Positions 7,230-15,436 of a stretch of DNA of 21,073 bases are shown here, piece by piece. Position 1 is the first letter of the stretch; every line of letters begins with the position of its first letter. A program made the position numbers and the translations under genes. The stretch spans positions 1-21,073 of the forward strand of contig CAZBCK010000014.1 of NCBI GenBank assembly GCA_964490635.1. Direction: 5' to 3'. This stretch comes from JAYEHC01 sp964490635. Lineage in GTDB: Bacteria; Patescibacteriota; Minisyncoccia; JAHIHE01; JAGLIN01. The notes beneath the pieces were generated by a model. The model searched no databases. It was not told the DNA's origin and worked only from the letters and a program-made list of their open reading frames with translations.

Positions 7230-8435
7230 TCAAGAAACTCTAATCCTTTTTAGCCTAAACCTAAAATCATTCAAAATATTCATAAAACTTATAAATGCTT
7301 CATATGGCGATTCATACGGACTGAAATATTTATGCACATCTCCATCTGAAAACCATTTTGTACACATATAATAAAAATGATCGCTCGTTTGCATTTTGCG
7401 CCAATCGTCTATAATTTTTCTATCTCTGGAATTTACAACACCATCTTCCAATTCATATATTTTCCGAAGCGCTGATTTTTGCATAGAGTTTCCAATCCAT
7501 GCGCTCAAATCTCTTTCTGTGTCAGCCCATGTCAAAACATTATGGATATCAAGTTCGCCAACCGAATCATATAAATCAACAAGTTCCGAAGGTGTTTTAA
7601 AATTATTATCCGGATGTTTTAACAGCTCTTCTGGTAAAAACCTAAGAAAATCAAAGATTCCGGTATCTTCCCATTGATGTTCGCCAAATGTTTCATAATC
7701 CATAAAAAGATTAATCGTGTGTCCGTTTCCATTGATAGCGTTTGCCCACTGGCAAAATTTCGGGGCGTCCAAAGGATATTCCTCCCACCCTTTATTTGAA
7801 AATCTAAAAGCAATATCATCTGAAAGCTTATAGTTTTTAAGAAGCAGCTTTATCTTATTAACGCCTTTTGGGGTATAAAGAAAATTAGGAGATCTGTTTC
7901 CAAGATAATGCTCCCAGCCCTCGGCCAGTATTCCATCATAACCGAGTTTCTCTACAAGAGCGGCTAATTCATTATTATAAGCAAGTTCAGTGTTTCTAAA
8001 AATCCTCGGCTCATAATCAAAAAGTTCTTTTATTTTTTTTCTGTGCAATTTTACTTGTTCTATGAATTCTTCGTCCGAATAAAAAAATGAAAGTGAATGA
8101 TAATATGTCTCGTCAAGAATCTCAACATTACCCGTTTTCACAAGCCGTTGAAACGATTCAAGAACTTCCGGGGCATATTCTTCCATTTGCTCCAACGCAA
8201 TTCCGGAAAAAGAATAGCTGATCTTAAACTCAGGATGACGATGAATTAGATCAAATAAAACTTGATTTGTCGGCAAATAGCATTTTTTCGCTATTTTTTC
8301 AATAACCGCCTTATTTCCCTTCTCGTTTAGATTTTCATCTTTGAAATAATCATGATCACGACCAACATCAAAAACAGAATACTTTTTTATTCTATATGGT
8401 TGATGAACTTGAAAATAAAAACAGATAGATGACAT
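7230..8435 (-). CDS. GH57 glycoside hydrolase, alpha-amylase type
   Basis: A 401-residue cytosolic enzyme expected to hydrolyse alpha-1,4-glucan. All five GH57 motifs are present: 'FQVHQPYR' at 8-15, 'FSGIALEQ' at 76-83, 'FRNTELAYNN' at 146-155 with the nucleophile Glu150, 'FMDYETFGEHQW' at 244-255 with the acid Asp246, and 'TWADTERDLSAWIGN' at 302-316. The short length without a C-terminal extension fits the compact alpha-amylase subgroup found in archaea and Patescibacteria, rather than the branching enzymes or amylopullulanases. No signal peptide is visible, so it probably works on intracellular glycogen made by the neighbouring GT3 and GT4 enzymes. It is on the same strand as those genes, with a hairpin element between it and the DUF5752 gene. 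Confidence 0.93.
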   Translation of the reverse strand: MSSICFYFQVHQPYRIKKYSVFDVGRDHDYFKDENLNEKGNKAVIEKIAKKCYLPTNQVLFDLIHRHPEFKISYSFSGIALEQMEEYAPEVLESFQRLVKTGNVEILDETYYHSLSFFYSDEEFIEQVKLHRKKIKELFDYEPRIFRNTELAYNNELAALVEKLGYDGILAEGWEHYLGNRSPNFLYTPKGVNKIKLLLKNYKLSDDIAFRFSNKGWEEYPLDAPKFCQWANAINGNGHTINLFMDYETFGEHQWEDTGIFDFLRFLPEELLKHPDNNFKTPSELVDLYDSVGELDIHNVLTWADTERDLSAWIGNSMQKSALRKIYELEDGVVNSRDRKIIDDWRKMQTSDHFYYMCTKWFSDGDVHKYFSPYESPYEAFISFMNILNDFRFRLKRIRVS

Positions 8436-8482
8436 AAATTACAAATTAATATTTCTAATTATAAGCGCGAGGCTATCTCAAT

Positions 8483-8839
8483 TTATCTGTTTCTTAATCT
8501 CTGGCAACTTCTAAAACTGGAAAAAATTAAGAGAACTGATGGTATGAACTCAAATATAAATATCATTATTATTGCTGTTTTACCAAACAGAAATAATGAC
8601 ATAAACATAGCTATAAAAATAAGATTCAAAAAACTAAACACTAAACTTAAAAATGAACTTATTCTCTTGTTCATTGAAAGAAGTACTGTCAATAACAAAG
8701 CGGTTATTAACGGAACAGAAGATATTATCATTAAAGTTAGGTAAAAAAAGTCACTGTGGAAACCATTTAATACAATCCGAAACATCTGAAACGCTGCTAA
8801 CAATATTGCGGAAATAAAAGCTATCTTCCAATCTTTCAT
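8483..8839 (-). CDS. Small four-helix membrane protein, unknown function
   Basis: A 118-residue, strongly hydrophobic protein. Four probable transmembrane segments can be drawn at about residues 6-26, 32-55, 61-84 and 88-108, with a basic C-terminal tail 'RSCQRLRNR'. I do not recognise the family and see no catalytic motif. It lies between the GT4 and GH57 genes on the same strand, 47 bases before the GH57 start, so it is probably cotranscribed with GH57. The start is taken at the ATG 8839, which precedes the first hydrophobic segment; no ribosome site is visible. A role in glucan metabolism is not implied by its sequence. Confidence 0.7.
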   Translation of the reverse strand: MKDWKIAFISAILLAAFQMFRIVLNGFHSDFFYLTLMIISSVPLITALLLTVLLSMNKRISSFLSLVFSFLNLIFIAMFMSLFLFGKTAIIMIFIFEFIPSVLLIFSSFRSCQRLRNR

Positions 8840-8848
8840 ATTTTTTTG

Positions 8849-8971
8849 TTATTTTCTCAATAGTTTTAAAACTTCCTCGCTCCTGCCCCACTGCAGTCTC
8901 TCAAGTTCATTAATTAATTTAAATCTTTTTAAAATCTTTAGTTTGACAATCTGGCAATCTACTTCTATAAA
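8849..8971 (-). pseudogene. Possible C-terminal remnant of a glycosyltransferase
   Basis: In the gap after the GT4 gene a 40-codon open stretch has no start codon but ends in 'LERLQWGRSEEVLKLLRK' and TAA. That ending resembles the C-terminal helix of many GT4 transferases (LxWxxSAxEVLxxL). It follows the GT4 stop on the same strand and ends 9 bases before the membrane-protein ATG. It may be the tail of a lost or duplicated glycosyltransferase, or chance. Evidence is weak: no homology search was possible and the stretch is short. Confidence 0.25.
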
Positions 8972-9001
8972 TTACAATAAATTACAACCAGTTTCCACAA
9001 A

Positions 9002-10228
9002 TTACTCATGACACTTTTTCCAAATCAACTTCTCGTATATTCCAATAATTTTATCCGCCACATTATCCCAATTGAACTTATCAATTTCCGCAAATCCATT
9101 TTCTGCCAAACACTCCTCCAGCTCTTTATTTTTCAAAACAGCAAGAATCTTATTTGCCATTTCGTCAGTGTCCCAAAAATCAACCTTAAGACAATTATTT
9201 AAAATCTCGCTCACACCAGACTGTCTGGAAATTATAACCGGTGTACCACTGGCAAGTGATTCCAGCGGAGTGATTCCAAATGGTTCTGAAACAGACGGCA
9301 TTATATAAAGATTCGCCATTCTGTAAATTTTTTTTAATTGTTCATTGCGAAGAAATCCTGTGAACAAAACATTGTCGGCAATACCCAAAGAAGATGCTTG
9401 TTCTATAATCTGATATTCCATATCGCCAGATCCGGAAATTATAAAAACAACATTTTCATCTTTGTCTAAAACTTTTTTTGCTGCGTGTAAAAAATAATCA
9501 GGTCCTTTATGTAAAGTTATTCTTCCAAGAAATAAAACTATCTTTTTACCATTAAGATTGAAAAAATTTTCATCGTCAGAAGCATTCTTAAATTCACTTT
9601 TATTGATAGCATTATAAACGACATCTATTTTATTTTTACTAACACCATAGCCTCCTAAAATTTTATTTTTTGTAAAATCACTTACCGCGATAATATGATC
9701 CGCTTTTTGAATTCCCTCCTTTTCTATTTTGAAAACAACAGGGTTAACATAATGTCCTCCGCATCGGTCAAATTCCGTTGAGTGAACATGCACGACAAAC
9801 GATTTTCCAGAAATTTTTTCCGTTTCAACTCCTGACAAAAATGTCATCCAGTCATGAGTATGGATTATATCATGTTTAACTTGTGAAGCAATATCCTTCG
9901 CCAACAACGAATACCTATAGACTTCCTCAATCAGGTTTCCACAGTAACCGTTGTTTTTATTCTCCCTACTAGCTGATAAAAACTTTCTTTTGTAATTGTA
10001 AGAAGTATTATAGGCAACCAAGAGAGAATTAACTTCTTTTATTTTCACTTTTGGCAAATTAGCGGAAACCACATTTAAAAAATCTTCGGTAATTCCAAGA
10101 TTTTTCGGTAACACAAAATTTATCTCAACACCTTTTTTACTTAGCGCCTTAGTTATTCCATAACAAGCAGTTCCAAGCCCGCCACTATTGAATGGCGGAA
10201 ACTCCCAACCAAACATAAGAACTTTCAT
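9002..10228 (-). CDS. Glycosyltransferase family 4 (glycogen synthase-like)
   Basis: A 408-residue GT-B transferase. The N terminus 'MFGWEFPPFNSGGLGTA' (residues 5-21) carries the glycine-rich acceptor loop seen in GT4 and GT5 starch or glycogen synthase-like enzymes. 'HTHDWMT' is at 123-129, 'GRITLHKG' at 235-242 opens the nucleotide-sugar domain, and 'SEPFGITPLE' at 314-323 is the EX7E motif (E315 and E323) of retaining transferases. No membrane segment is seen. It heads the glucan gene block, with a good promoter just upstream. Co-location with the GH57 amylase and the GT3 synthase makes a role in alpha-glucan synthesis likely, but GT4 also includes many surface-polysaccharide enzymes, so the substrate is inferred. 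Confidence 0.88.
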   Translation of the reverse strand: MKVLMFGWEFPPFNSGGLGTACYGITKALSKKGVEINFVLPKNLGITEDFLNVVSANLPKVKIKEVNSLLVAYNTSYNYKRKFLSASRENKNNGYCGNLIEEVYRYSLLAKDIASQVKHDIIHTHDWMTFLSGVETEKISGKSFVVHVHSTEFDRCGGHYVNPVVFKIEKEGIQKADHIIAVSDFTKNKILGGYGVSKNKIDVVYNAINKSEFKNASDDENFFNLNGKKIVLFLGRITLHKGPDYFLHAAKKVLDKDENVVFIISGSGDMEYQIIEQASSLGIADNVLFTGFLRNEQLKKIYRMANLYIMPSVSEPFGITPLESLASGTPVIISRQSGVSEILNNCLKVDFWDTDEMANKILAVLKNKELEECLAENGFAEIDKFNWDNVADKIIGIYEKLIWKKCHE

Positions 10229-10267
10229 TTTTATCTTTGTTATTTATTTTTGCTATTTATTATCATA

Positions 10268-10295
10268 ATTATAACACAGCTCACGCAAATCACAA
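10268..10295 (-). promoter_or_regulatory. Promoter of the GT4 / glucan gene block
   Basis: On the minus strand TTGTGA (10295-10290) and TATAAT (10273-10268) are separated by 16 bases. The -10 box is perfect and lies about 40 bases before the GT4 start codon, giving a leader of about 33 bases. It is the only good promoter-like pair in this gap. Confidence 0.55.
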
Positions 10296-10367
10296 AATAA
10301 AAAAAATAAAAAATATTGCAATTTATTGTAGCTTTTCGTACGGAAAAATGAGAAAGTCCTAATAATA

Positions 10368-10799
10368 TTATTTTATCCCCGTACTTCCAAATCCCCCATC
10401 CCCGCGTTTAGTAATGTCTAAACTTTTAACTATTTCAATCTCCGCCTTTTCAATTTTTTGGATAAGCATTTGCGCTATCTTTGCGTTTTTCTCAACAAGA
10501 TACTCTTTATTCCCAAGATTAATCAGGACAACTATAACCTCCCCCCTATATGTTGAATCAATAACTCCTGCCATCATTTTCATACCATATTTGGCAGCTA
10601 GTCCGCTCTTGTCCCAAATAAGTCCAACATATTTGTTCGGAATCTCCATTTTTATCCCCGTAGAAAATCCCTTTCGTTCTCCGGGTTTTAAAATATAGTT
10701 TTCTTCAGCTGAATAAAAATCAAGTCCCGCGTCACCTTGATGCGCGTAATTCGGAACTTTTGCATTTTCATTTATTTTTTTAATTTTGATTTTTGGCAT
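10368..10799 (-). CDS. dut: dUTP diphosphatase (trimeric dUTPase)
   Basis: Hydrolyses dUTP to dUMP and pyrophosphate, which keeps uracil out of DNA and supplies dUMP for dTMP synthesis. The 143-residue length and all five motifs of the trimeric family are present: 'HQGDAGLDFYSAE' at 20-32, 'DKSGLA' at 63-68, 'GVIDSTYRGEV' at 78-88 with the catalytic Asp81, 'NAKIAQMLI' at 105-113, and the C-terminal lid 'RGDGGFGSTG' at 132-141. The start lies 3 bases after the stop of the thymidylate kinase gene, so tmk and dut form a tight operon of consecutive dTTP-supply enzymes. No ribosome site is visible, so translation may depend on coupling. Confidence 0.97.
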   Translation of the reverse strand: MPKIKIKKINENAKVPNYAHQGDAGLDFYSAEENYILKPGERKGFSTGIKMEIPNKYVGLIWDKSGLAAKYGMKMMAGVIDSTYRGEVIVVLINLGNKEYLVEKNAKIAQMLIQKIEKAEIEIVKSLDITKRGDGGFGSTGIK

Positions 10800-10802
10800 A
10801 AA

Positions 10803-11504
10803 TTATTTTCTATCTAAAAATCTTTTAACTCTATTCCAAATCAAATCACTTATTTCTTCAGGGCTTAATAATTTATCATTTTTTATACAATTTATTTCTA
10901 TCCAATTATTATGCTTTTTAACCAAACTCAACGATTGTTGATAAGACGACTCTTGATAAGCACGGCTTTTTTCAACCTTGTCCTTTTTCGCGTTTTTAAT
11001 ATAACCTCTGGAAACTTTTTTAGTTAGCAGCTCTTTGGAGATTTTATACGGAACATTAAGAAAAATAACCGTGTCTGGTTTTGGAATTTTAAAAACATTA
11101 AACTCCATCTTCTCTAGCCATTCCAGAAATTCCTTTCTTTTTTTCTGATCTAAAATTTTCCCTCCTTGGTGAATTTGATTTGAAGAGGAATATCTGTCAA
11201 GCAAAACTATTTTTCCATCTTCCAACCATTCCTTTATTTTCTCTTTTGTTTCCCAGCGATCAGCAGCATATAAAATTGACGCAAGATATGGACTTATTTT
11301 CGGGGCATTCCCAAACTCATTATTCTGAAATCTGCCGATCATTTTGCCAAAAAAGTTTTCATAGTATCGCGGAAAATCAATGGTAGCGGTTTTGAACTTT
11401 TCTTTTTTTAGTTTCTTAATAAGTAACTTAGTCTGCGTTGCCTTGCCCGCTCCGTCTATTCCGTCTATCACAATTAATTTTCCTTTTGTTTTATTTTTTT
11501 TCAT
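10803..11504 (-). CDS. tmk: Thymidylate kinase (dTMP kinase)
   Basis: Phosphorylates dTMP to dTDP with ATP. The P-loop 'DGIDGAGKATQ' is at residues 14-24; its Ala replaces the more common Ser after the Lys. 'DFPRY' at 43-47 and 'LLDRYSSSNQIHQGGK' from 101 (the DR[YWF] motif) are characteristic of the family. A basic LID-like region 'KVSRGYIKNAKKDK' lies in the C-terminal third. The FPRY form differs from the REPGGT of most bacterial Tmk and is closer to the eukaryotic or archaeal style; I recall similar forms in Patescibacteria. The length of 233 residues is slightly above the usual. It is the first gene of the tmk-dut pair and lies downstream of a palindromic repeat. Confidence 0.93.
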   Translation of the reverse strand: MKKNKTKGKLIVIDGIDGAGKATQTKLLIKKLKKEKFKTATIDFPRYYENFFGKMIGRFQNNEFGNAPKISPYLASILYAADRWETKEKIKEWLEDGKIVLLDRYSSSNQIHQGGKILDQKKRKEFLEWLEKMEFNVFKIPKPDTVIFLNVPYKISKELLTKKVSRGYIKNAKKDKVEKSRAYQESSYQQSLSLVKKHNNWIEINCIKNDKLLSPEEISDLIWNRVKRFLDRK

Positions 11505-11560
11505 TTGAATTTATAAGCTATAATAATTTCTATTCCTCAAGGTAATTTACTTCTCCCAAA

Positions 11561-11701
11561 TTTGTCATTCCGAGCCCTTTAAGACGAGAAATCTATAAGT
11601 GATACCATACAGAGATATTGTTTATTTTTAGAGAACTCTTAGATTCCTCAATCGCGGAGTTTATGCTGAATTTATTTCAGTGCTCATTTCGGAATGACAA
11701 A
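11561..11701. repeat. Palindromic element with 13-bp terminal inverted repeats
   Basis: The gap between tmk and ndk holds a 141-bp segment with perfect 13-base inverted ends, TTTGTCATTCCGA at 11561-11573 and its complement at 11689-11701. Just inside are GAGAAATCT on one side and AGATTCCTC on the other, which can extend pairing. The ends resemble those of the hairpin elements elsewhere in the window (TGTCATTCC), but the interior does not, so it looks like a separate family of MITE-like repeats. It has no coding capacity. Confidence 0.6.
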
Positions 11702-11738
11702 AATTAAGAAAAATTCGTCAGGAGTATATTACCCTGTT

Positions 11739-12206
11739 CTATTCTTCCAACTCATCCTCCGAATAGACAAAATTCAAATCAATCTTTTTATAATTAAACA
11801 ATTCTTCTTCTTTGAAAAACCGTTTTATTTCCGACTGAGCGTTTTCTATTGAATCGGAGGCGTGAATCAAGTTTGTTTGAATACTCATCGCCAAATCTCC
11901 TCTGATACTTCCCGCGTCCGCTTCTCTTCCCTTAGTAGTTCCAACAATAATTCTGACTGCTTCAACAGCATCAAGTCCCTGCAAAGCCACAGCTATTACC
12001 GGAGTGCTTTTCATAAAATCTCTCAGTTTTCCGAAAAACGGCTTATCTTTATGATGCGCGTAGTGATCTTCCAAAACAACATCTTCAAGTTGCATCATTT
12101 TGAGACCAACTATCTTCAACCCTTTTCTTTCAAACCTTCTAATAATTTCCCCCAGCAGATTTCTCTGCAGAGCGTCTGGTTTGACTAAAATACATGTTCT
12201 TTCCAT
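11739..12206 (-). CDS. ndk: Nucleoside-diphosphate kinase
   Basis: Transfers the gamma-phosphate between nucleoside triphosphates and diphosphates through a phosphohistidine. The N-terminal 'CILVKPDALQRNLLGEII' fits the family (KPDA at 9-12). The signature 'TNLIHASDS' at 111-119 carries the catalytic His115. 'GREADAGSIRGDLA' at 93-106 corresponds to the conserved loop usually read as PGTIRGD. The 155 residues include a C-terminal extension of about 15-20 residues ending in an acidic tail. The 145-base gap before it, after the DUF11-like gene, shows nothing else recognisable. The ATG follows an A-rich leader. It is functionally linked to tmk and dut downstream. Confidence 0.95.
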   Translation of the reverse strand: MERTCILVKPDALQRNLLGEIIRRFERKGLKIVGLKMMQLEDVVLEDHYAHHKDKPFFGKLRDFMKSTPVIAVALQGLDAVEAVRIIVGTTKGREADAGSIRGDLAMSIQTNLIHASDSIENAQSEIKRFFKEEELFNYKKIDLNFVYSEDELEE

Positions 12207-12351
12207 TTTTTTAATGTTAGTTATTAATTAATAGTGTTTGGAAGATATGAGCAAGGAAAACTGAGGCAACGCTTTAAAATTTCCAAGCCTTTCTTTTTTT
12301 TATTCCCAAATTCTATTTTGGTTATGATTAAAATTGAAAAAATTTTGACTC

Positions 12352-14364
12352 TCACGAACCCACTATTACAATCCCCTCTTCCACCCCAATACTATAATCA
12401 TCCGGCAGCTCGGTAGTAAGACCACTGTCCAGTGTGTTAATAATATTTTCGGTGAATTCATCATAAGAAGTTGCTTTAACTTCTTTCATAATTTCCATTA
12501 CTCTGCCGATATTATCTTCTTCGGGAGTAATACTTATTTGAAAAACAATTTCTTTGGCAGGCAAAATTATTCCGGTATTAGCTTCCAGCTTAGGTATTTC
12601 CCAAACGATTTCTCTTGTTTCCGGATTATAATAAAATTTTTCTTTATCAATTTCCGTTCCCTGAAAATCATTACTATTTTTATTATCCCCGGATTCTTCT
12701 CCATCATTATCTTTATCTTCCTGCTCTGGAATATATATCCCATTATTTTCATTTCCCGAAAACACTTTTCCATCCGGTCTGATATAACTTCCTGTCCATT
12801 TTACTTTTTCAGGCAGAAGTGAAACAATCTTTATATTTTTAAGATCATTAAACAAACTGTTTAAATTCCAGTGAATCGTATATCTAGTCTCTTTACCAAC
12901 TTCCGGAGGAATAACTCCACTATTTTTAATTCTGCCATCATCATTAAAATATCCTTTTGCTCTCACGAATAAAGACGCATCCAATTTAACAATTGTCGTG
13001 TTTGATGTGATAGTTTCCCCTACTTTTTCTGATTCCGAGTCAAAATCAAACTCTTTGACCGCTACGGTATTTTTTATAATAAAGTTTTTATCACCTGAAT
13101 TTTCTATATCAATAAAATCTTTAACTTTAACTTTAAAACTAACTTCCTCTTCTTCTCCAATGCCAAACACGGCAAGTTTTGGAATATTGAAAGCGCTCCA
13201 GGTTATTTTTTCACCGTCATACGATCCATTTGCAACATTGATTGAATCAGAGTTAATGCATCCTTCAATTCTGCTATTAATAACAAGTCCCTTAATTTCC
13301 ATATCACTGTTATTTTTTAATTTTATTTTATATTCCAACTCTTCTCCTTTATAGGAAAAATATTCTTCTGAGCCATTGACCGTTTGGCTTAAAATCACCG
13401 GGGTATTTTGAATTCTTATCGCAGTTTTGTTATTTAAATACGGAATTGTATTTTTATCTCTTTCAGACGCCTTTAGAATAGCTTCTATCTCTATTTCCTT
13501 ATTTTTATTTCCTGTAACATTTCCTTCTACAATTAACTCTCCTTTTGTATTCGGCTTCAAGTTTTCTATATTCCAACTCAGAGAATATTCCGTTCCGCTT
13601 TCATCCGCTTCGGGATCTGATGAAACATACTCAAAGCCTTTTGGAAGTACAGCCTCTATTTCCACATAAAAACTTCGCTTGCTTATATTTCTGTAAGCAA
13701 TTACGCACTTTGCTTTGTTTTTATTAATCACAAATTTCGGACATTCAATAGACATTTCAAATGGAATTGATGTTACTTTTAATTTAGCCTTGCTTTTACT
13801 GTCAAACGATTGGAATTCAGAATTAAAGTTATCTGGAATGTAAGAAATTTTAGAATCAAATTCATATTCAGTTCCCTTCTTTCCAATAATCCTTCCATAC
13901 AATCTTATCTTGTCTGATTCTCCAGCTGGCAAGTTATCTAAATTCCAAACAAAAACCGAACTGCTATCCCCTCCTCTGGATTCTTTGCCACTTGATATAA
14001 ATGTAAACTTCTCCGGAGCAGAAAAGCTTATCCTCACATTCTTCAGTTCAACATTCGTATTATTCTCGTATCTTATTTCAAAATTAATTTCTTCTCCGCT
14101 CAACACCTCACTTGGAGCTCCGATTTCAACTTTTACTTTTTTCTCGTCAAACGACCATTGTCCTTTGAAATACATAAAATAAGATAATGCTAAAACAGCC
14201 AATAGAAACAGAAAAAAAGCAATTAGAAGTTTATTTCTTCTAAGTTTGCGTTTTTTGTTTCTGGCATTAGCCAGATTACTTTTCCAGTCTGCTCTATTGT
14301 TCAAAGCTTTTTCTTCACTCAATAGATAGTTCTCTATTTTTCTATTAGTATAATCTTCAGACAT
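12352..14364 (-). CDS. Membrane-anchored extracellular protein with DUF11-like repeat domains
   Basis: This 670-residue protein has a cytoplasmic N-terminal tail, a basic stretch 'KKRKLRRNK' at 37-45, one transmembrane helix at about 45-66, and a large outside region, i.e. an N-in, C-out anchor. The outside part is built of repeated beta-sandwich-like units with the DUF11 pattern: 'SGEEINFEIRYENNTNVEL', 'FVWNLDNLPAGES', then again 'YSLSWNIENLKPNTKGEL' and 'ITWSAFNIPKL'. An acidic Asp/Asn-rich linker lies at 547-570. No sortase or other C-terminal anchor is seen. Such proteins are common in Parcubacteria and are thought to act at the cell surface; the precise role is unknown. A good promoter lies just upstream, separating it from the ComEC-like gene. 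Confidence 0.85.
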   Translation of the reverse strand: MSEDYTNRKIENYLLSEEKALNNRADWKSNLANARNKKRKLRRNKLLIAFFLFLLAVLALSYFMYFKGQWSFDEKKVKVEIGAPSEVLSGEEINFEIRYENNTNVELKNVRISFSAPEKFTFISSGKESRGGDSSSVFVWNLDNLPAGESDKIRLYGRIIGKKGTEYEFDSKISYIPDNFNSEFQSFDSKSKAKLKVTSIPFEMSIECPKFVINKNKAKCVIAYRNISKRSFYVEIEAVLPKGFEYVSSDPEADESGTEYSLSWNIENLKPNTKGELIVEGNVTGNKNKEIEIEAILKASERDKNTIPYLNNKTAIRIQNTPVILSQTVNGSEEYFSYKGEELEYKIKLKNNSDMEIKGLVINSRIEGCINSDSINVANGSYDGEKITWSAFNIPKLAVFGIGEEEEVSFKVKVKDFIDIENSGDKNFIIKNTVAVKEFDFDSESEKVGETITSNTTIVKLDASLFVRAKGYFNDDGRIKNSGVIPPEVGKETRYTIHWNLNSLFNDLKNIKIVSLLPEKVKWTGSYIRPDGKVFSGNENNGIYIPEQEDKDNDGEESGDNKNSNDFQGTEIDKEKFYYNPETREIVWEIPKLEANTGIILPAKEIVFQISITPEEDNIGRVMEIMKEVKATSYDEFTENIINTLDSGLTTELPDDYSIGVEEGIVIVGS

Positions 14365-14399
14365 ATTACTAAACTAAGATTATTGTAAACTCTGCTTAT

Positions 14400-14428
14400 A
14401 ATATACAATAATAATTCACTTGCGTCAA
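14400..14428 (-). promoter_or_regulatory. Promoter of the DUF11-like gene
   Basis: On the minus strand TTGACG (14428-14423) and TATATT (14405-14400) are spaced by 17 bases. The -10 box ends 35 bases before the ATG at 14364. The pair lies in the short gap after the ComEC-like gene stop. Confidence 0.55.
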
Positions 14429-14437
14429 AGTTTTAAA

Positions 14438-15274
14438 TCAATAAAAAATCAAATCGCCGATTTCATCAGTTCGCAATATTTGCGCGTTTATGTTTTTAAG
14501 ACGGTTTAATAATTCTTCAGCGGGATGTCCATAGCTATTTTCCCCAACGGAGATTATCGCCTTTTCCGGTTTCACTGATCTTAAAAATTCATTTGAAGTT
14601 CCATATTTACTTCCATGATGCGAAACTTTTAATATTTTCGATTCAAGATTTATATTTTTATTCAGTAACCGTTTGTCAACTTTAAAACCGGCATCGCCTG
14701 TTAACAAGTAAGAATTATCATTAAACGCAAACTTGAGCACGACTGATACATCATTACTATCTTTAATCTCTTGGTCTTTTAAATTTTCAAAAGGATGCAA
14801 AACAAATATATTTACATTTCCCGCTTTTATCTTTTGACCAAAATGAGCGTATATTACCGGAATATCTTTTTCCGCGATTAGCTTGTCGCGTTCTTGGCAA
14901 ATTGCTTTTTTGCATTTTATTCCGGTCATTAGAACTTGCTCCACTTCATAATATTTCAAAACTTCAACCAGTCCACCGATATGATCTTTGTCAGGATGAG
15001 TCATAATCATCAATTCAATTTTTTTGTCATAAAACGGCAGATATTTCCCAAGTTTATTTAGAATATCTTTCCCGTCTCCCCCATCTATCAATATCTGCGT
15101 ATCTTTCGGCAAATCAATCATCGCTCCATCTCCTTGCCCGACATCGAAAAAGATTATTCTCGGCTTTTTGTCTTCAGTAGGATTATCCCGCCAAAAAGCG
15201 ATGGCGATTAGAGCATTTATTGAGAAGAGAAATATTATGATTAGAATGAGATTTTTTTTGGGGAGAGTTGACAT
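14438..15274 (-). CDS. ComEC/Rec2-type metallo-beta-lactamase-fold hydrolase, membrane-anchored
   Basis: A 278-residue protein with an N-terminal membrane segment or signal anchor (about residues 8-27) followed by a single metallo-beta-lactamase domain. Motifs are 'FFDVGQGDG' at 42-50, the metal-binding 'THPDKDHIGG' at 92-101, 'LLTGDA' at 190-195, 'VSHHGS' at 217-222 and 'ISVGENSYGHP' at 241-251. These are the hallmarks of the C-terminal domain of ComEC and of the free-standing ComEC-like hydrolases. The channel (Competence) domain is absent, so it is not full ComEC. It probably acts outside the membrane, perhaps as a nuclease or phosphodiesterase; the substrate is unknown. It lies between mnmA and the DUF11-like gene. 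Confidence 0.88.
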   Translation of the reverse strand: MSTLPKKNLILIIIFLFSINALIAIAFWRDNPTEDKKPRIIFFDVGQGDGAMIDLPKDTQILIDGGDGKDILNKLGKYLPFYDKKIELMIMTHPDKDHIGGLVEVLKYYEVEQVLMTGIKCKKAICQERDKLIAEKDIPVIYAHFGQKIKAGNVNIFVLHPFENLKDQEIKDSNDVSVVLKFAFNDNSYLLTGDAGFKVDKRLLNKNINLESKILKVSHHGSKYGTSNEFLRSVKPEKAIISVGENSYGHPAEELLNRLKNINAQILRTDEIGDLIFY

Positions 15275-15321
15275 TTGTGTGGATTTTAGGTCAGAGTGGA
15301 GTTAATACTGCAAAACCGCGC

Positions 15322-15348
15322 TGTCATTTCCGTGAAGGCGAGAATCCA
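15322..15348. repeat. Solitary degenerate hairpin end
   Basis: The gap between mnmA and the ComEC-like gene holds one decayed copy of the hairpin that ends the mobile elements: TGTCATTTCCGTGAAGG then CGAGAATCCA. It differs from the intact form (TGTCATTCCCGCGAAGG, GCGGGAATCCA) at a few positions and the stem no longer pairs perfectly. No partner end was found nearby. Confidence 0.5.
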
Positions 15349-15436
15349 TTGCTACAATAAGTGTTTTTACCTTTACCGTATTTCTTAACGCTATTTCATA
15401 ATGTGTGGTCTATATTATACACGCGACATAATCAGT

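Noticed and set aside
12234..12416. A 60-codon plus-strand frame overlapping the end of the DUF11-like gene
   Set aside because: Low-complexity translation with no motif, overlapping a real gene; probably chance.
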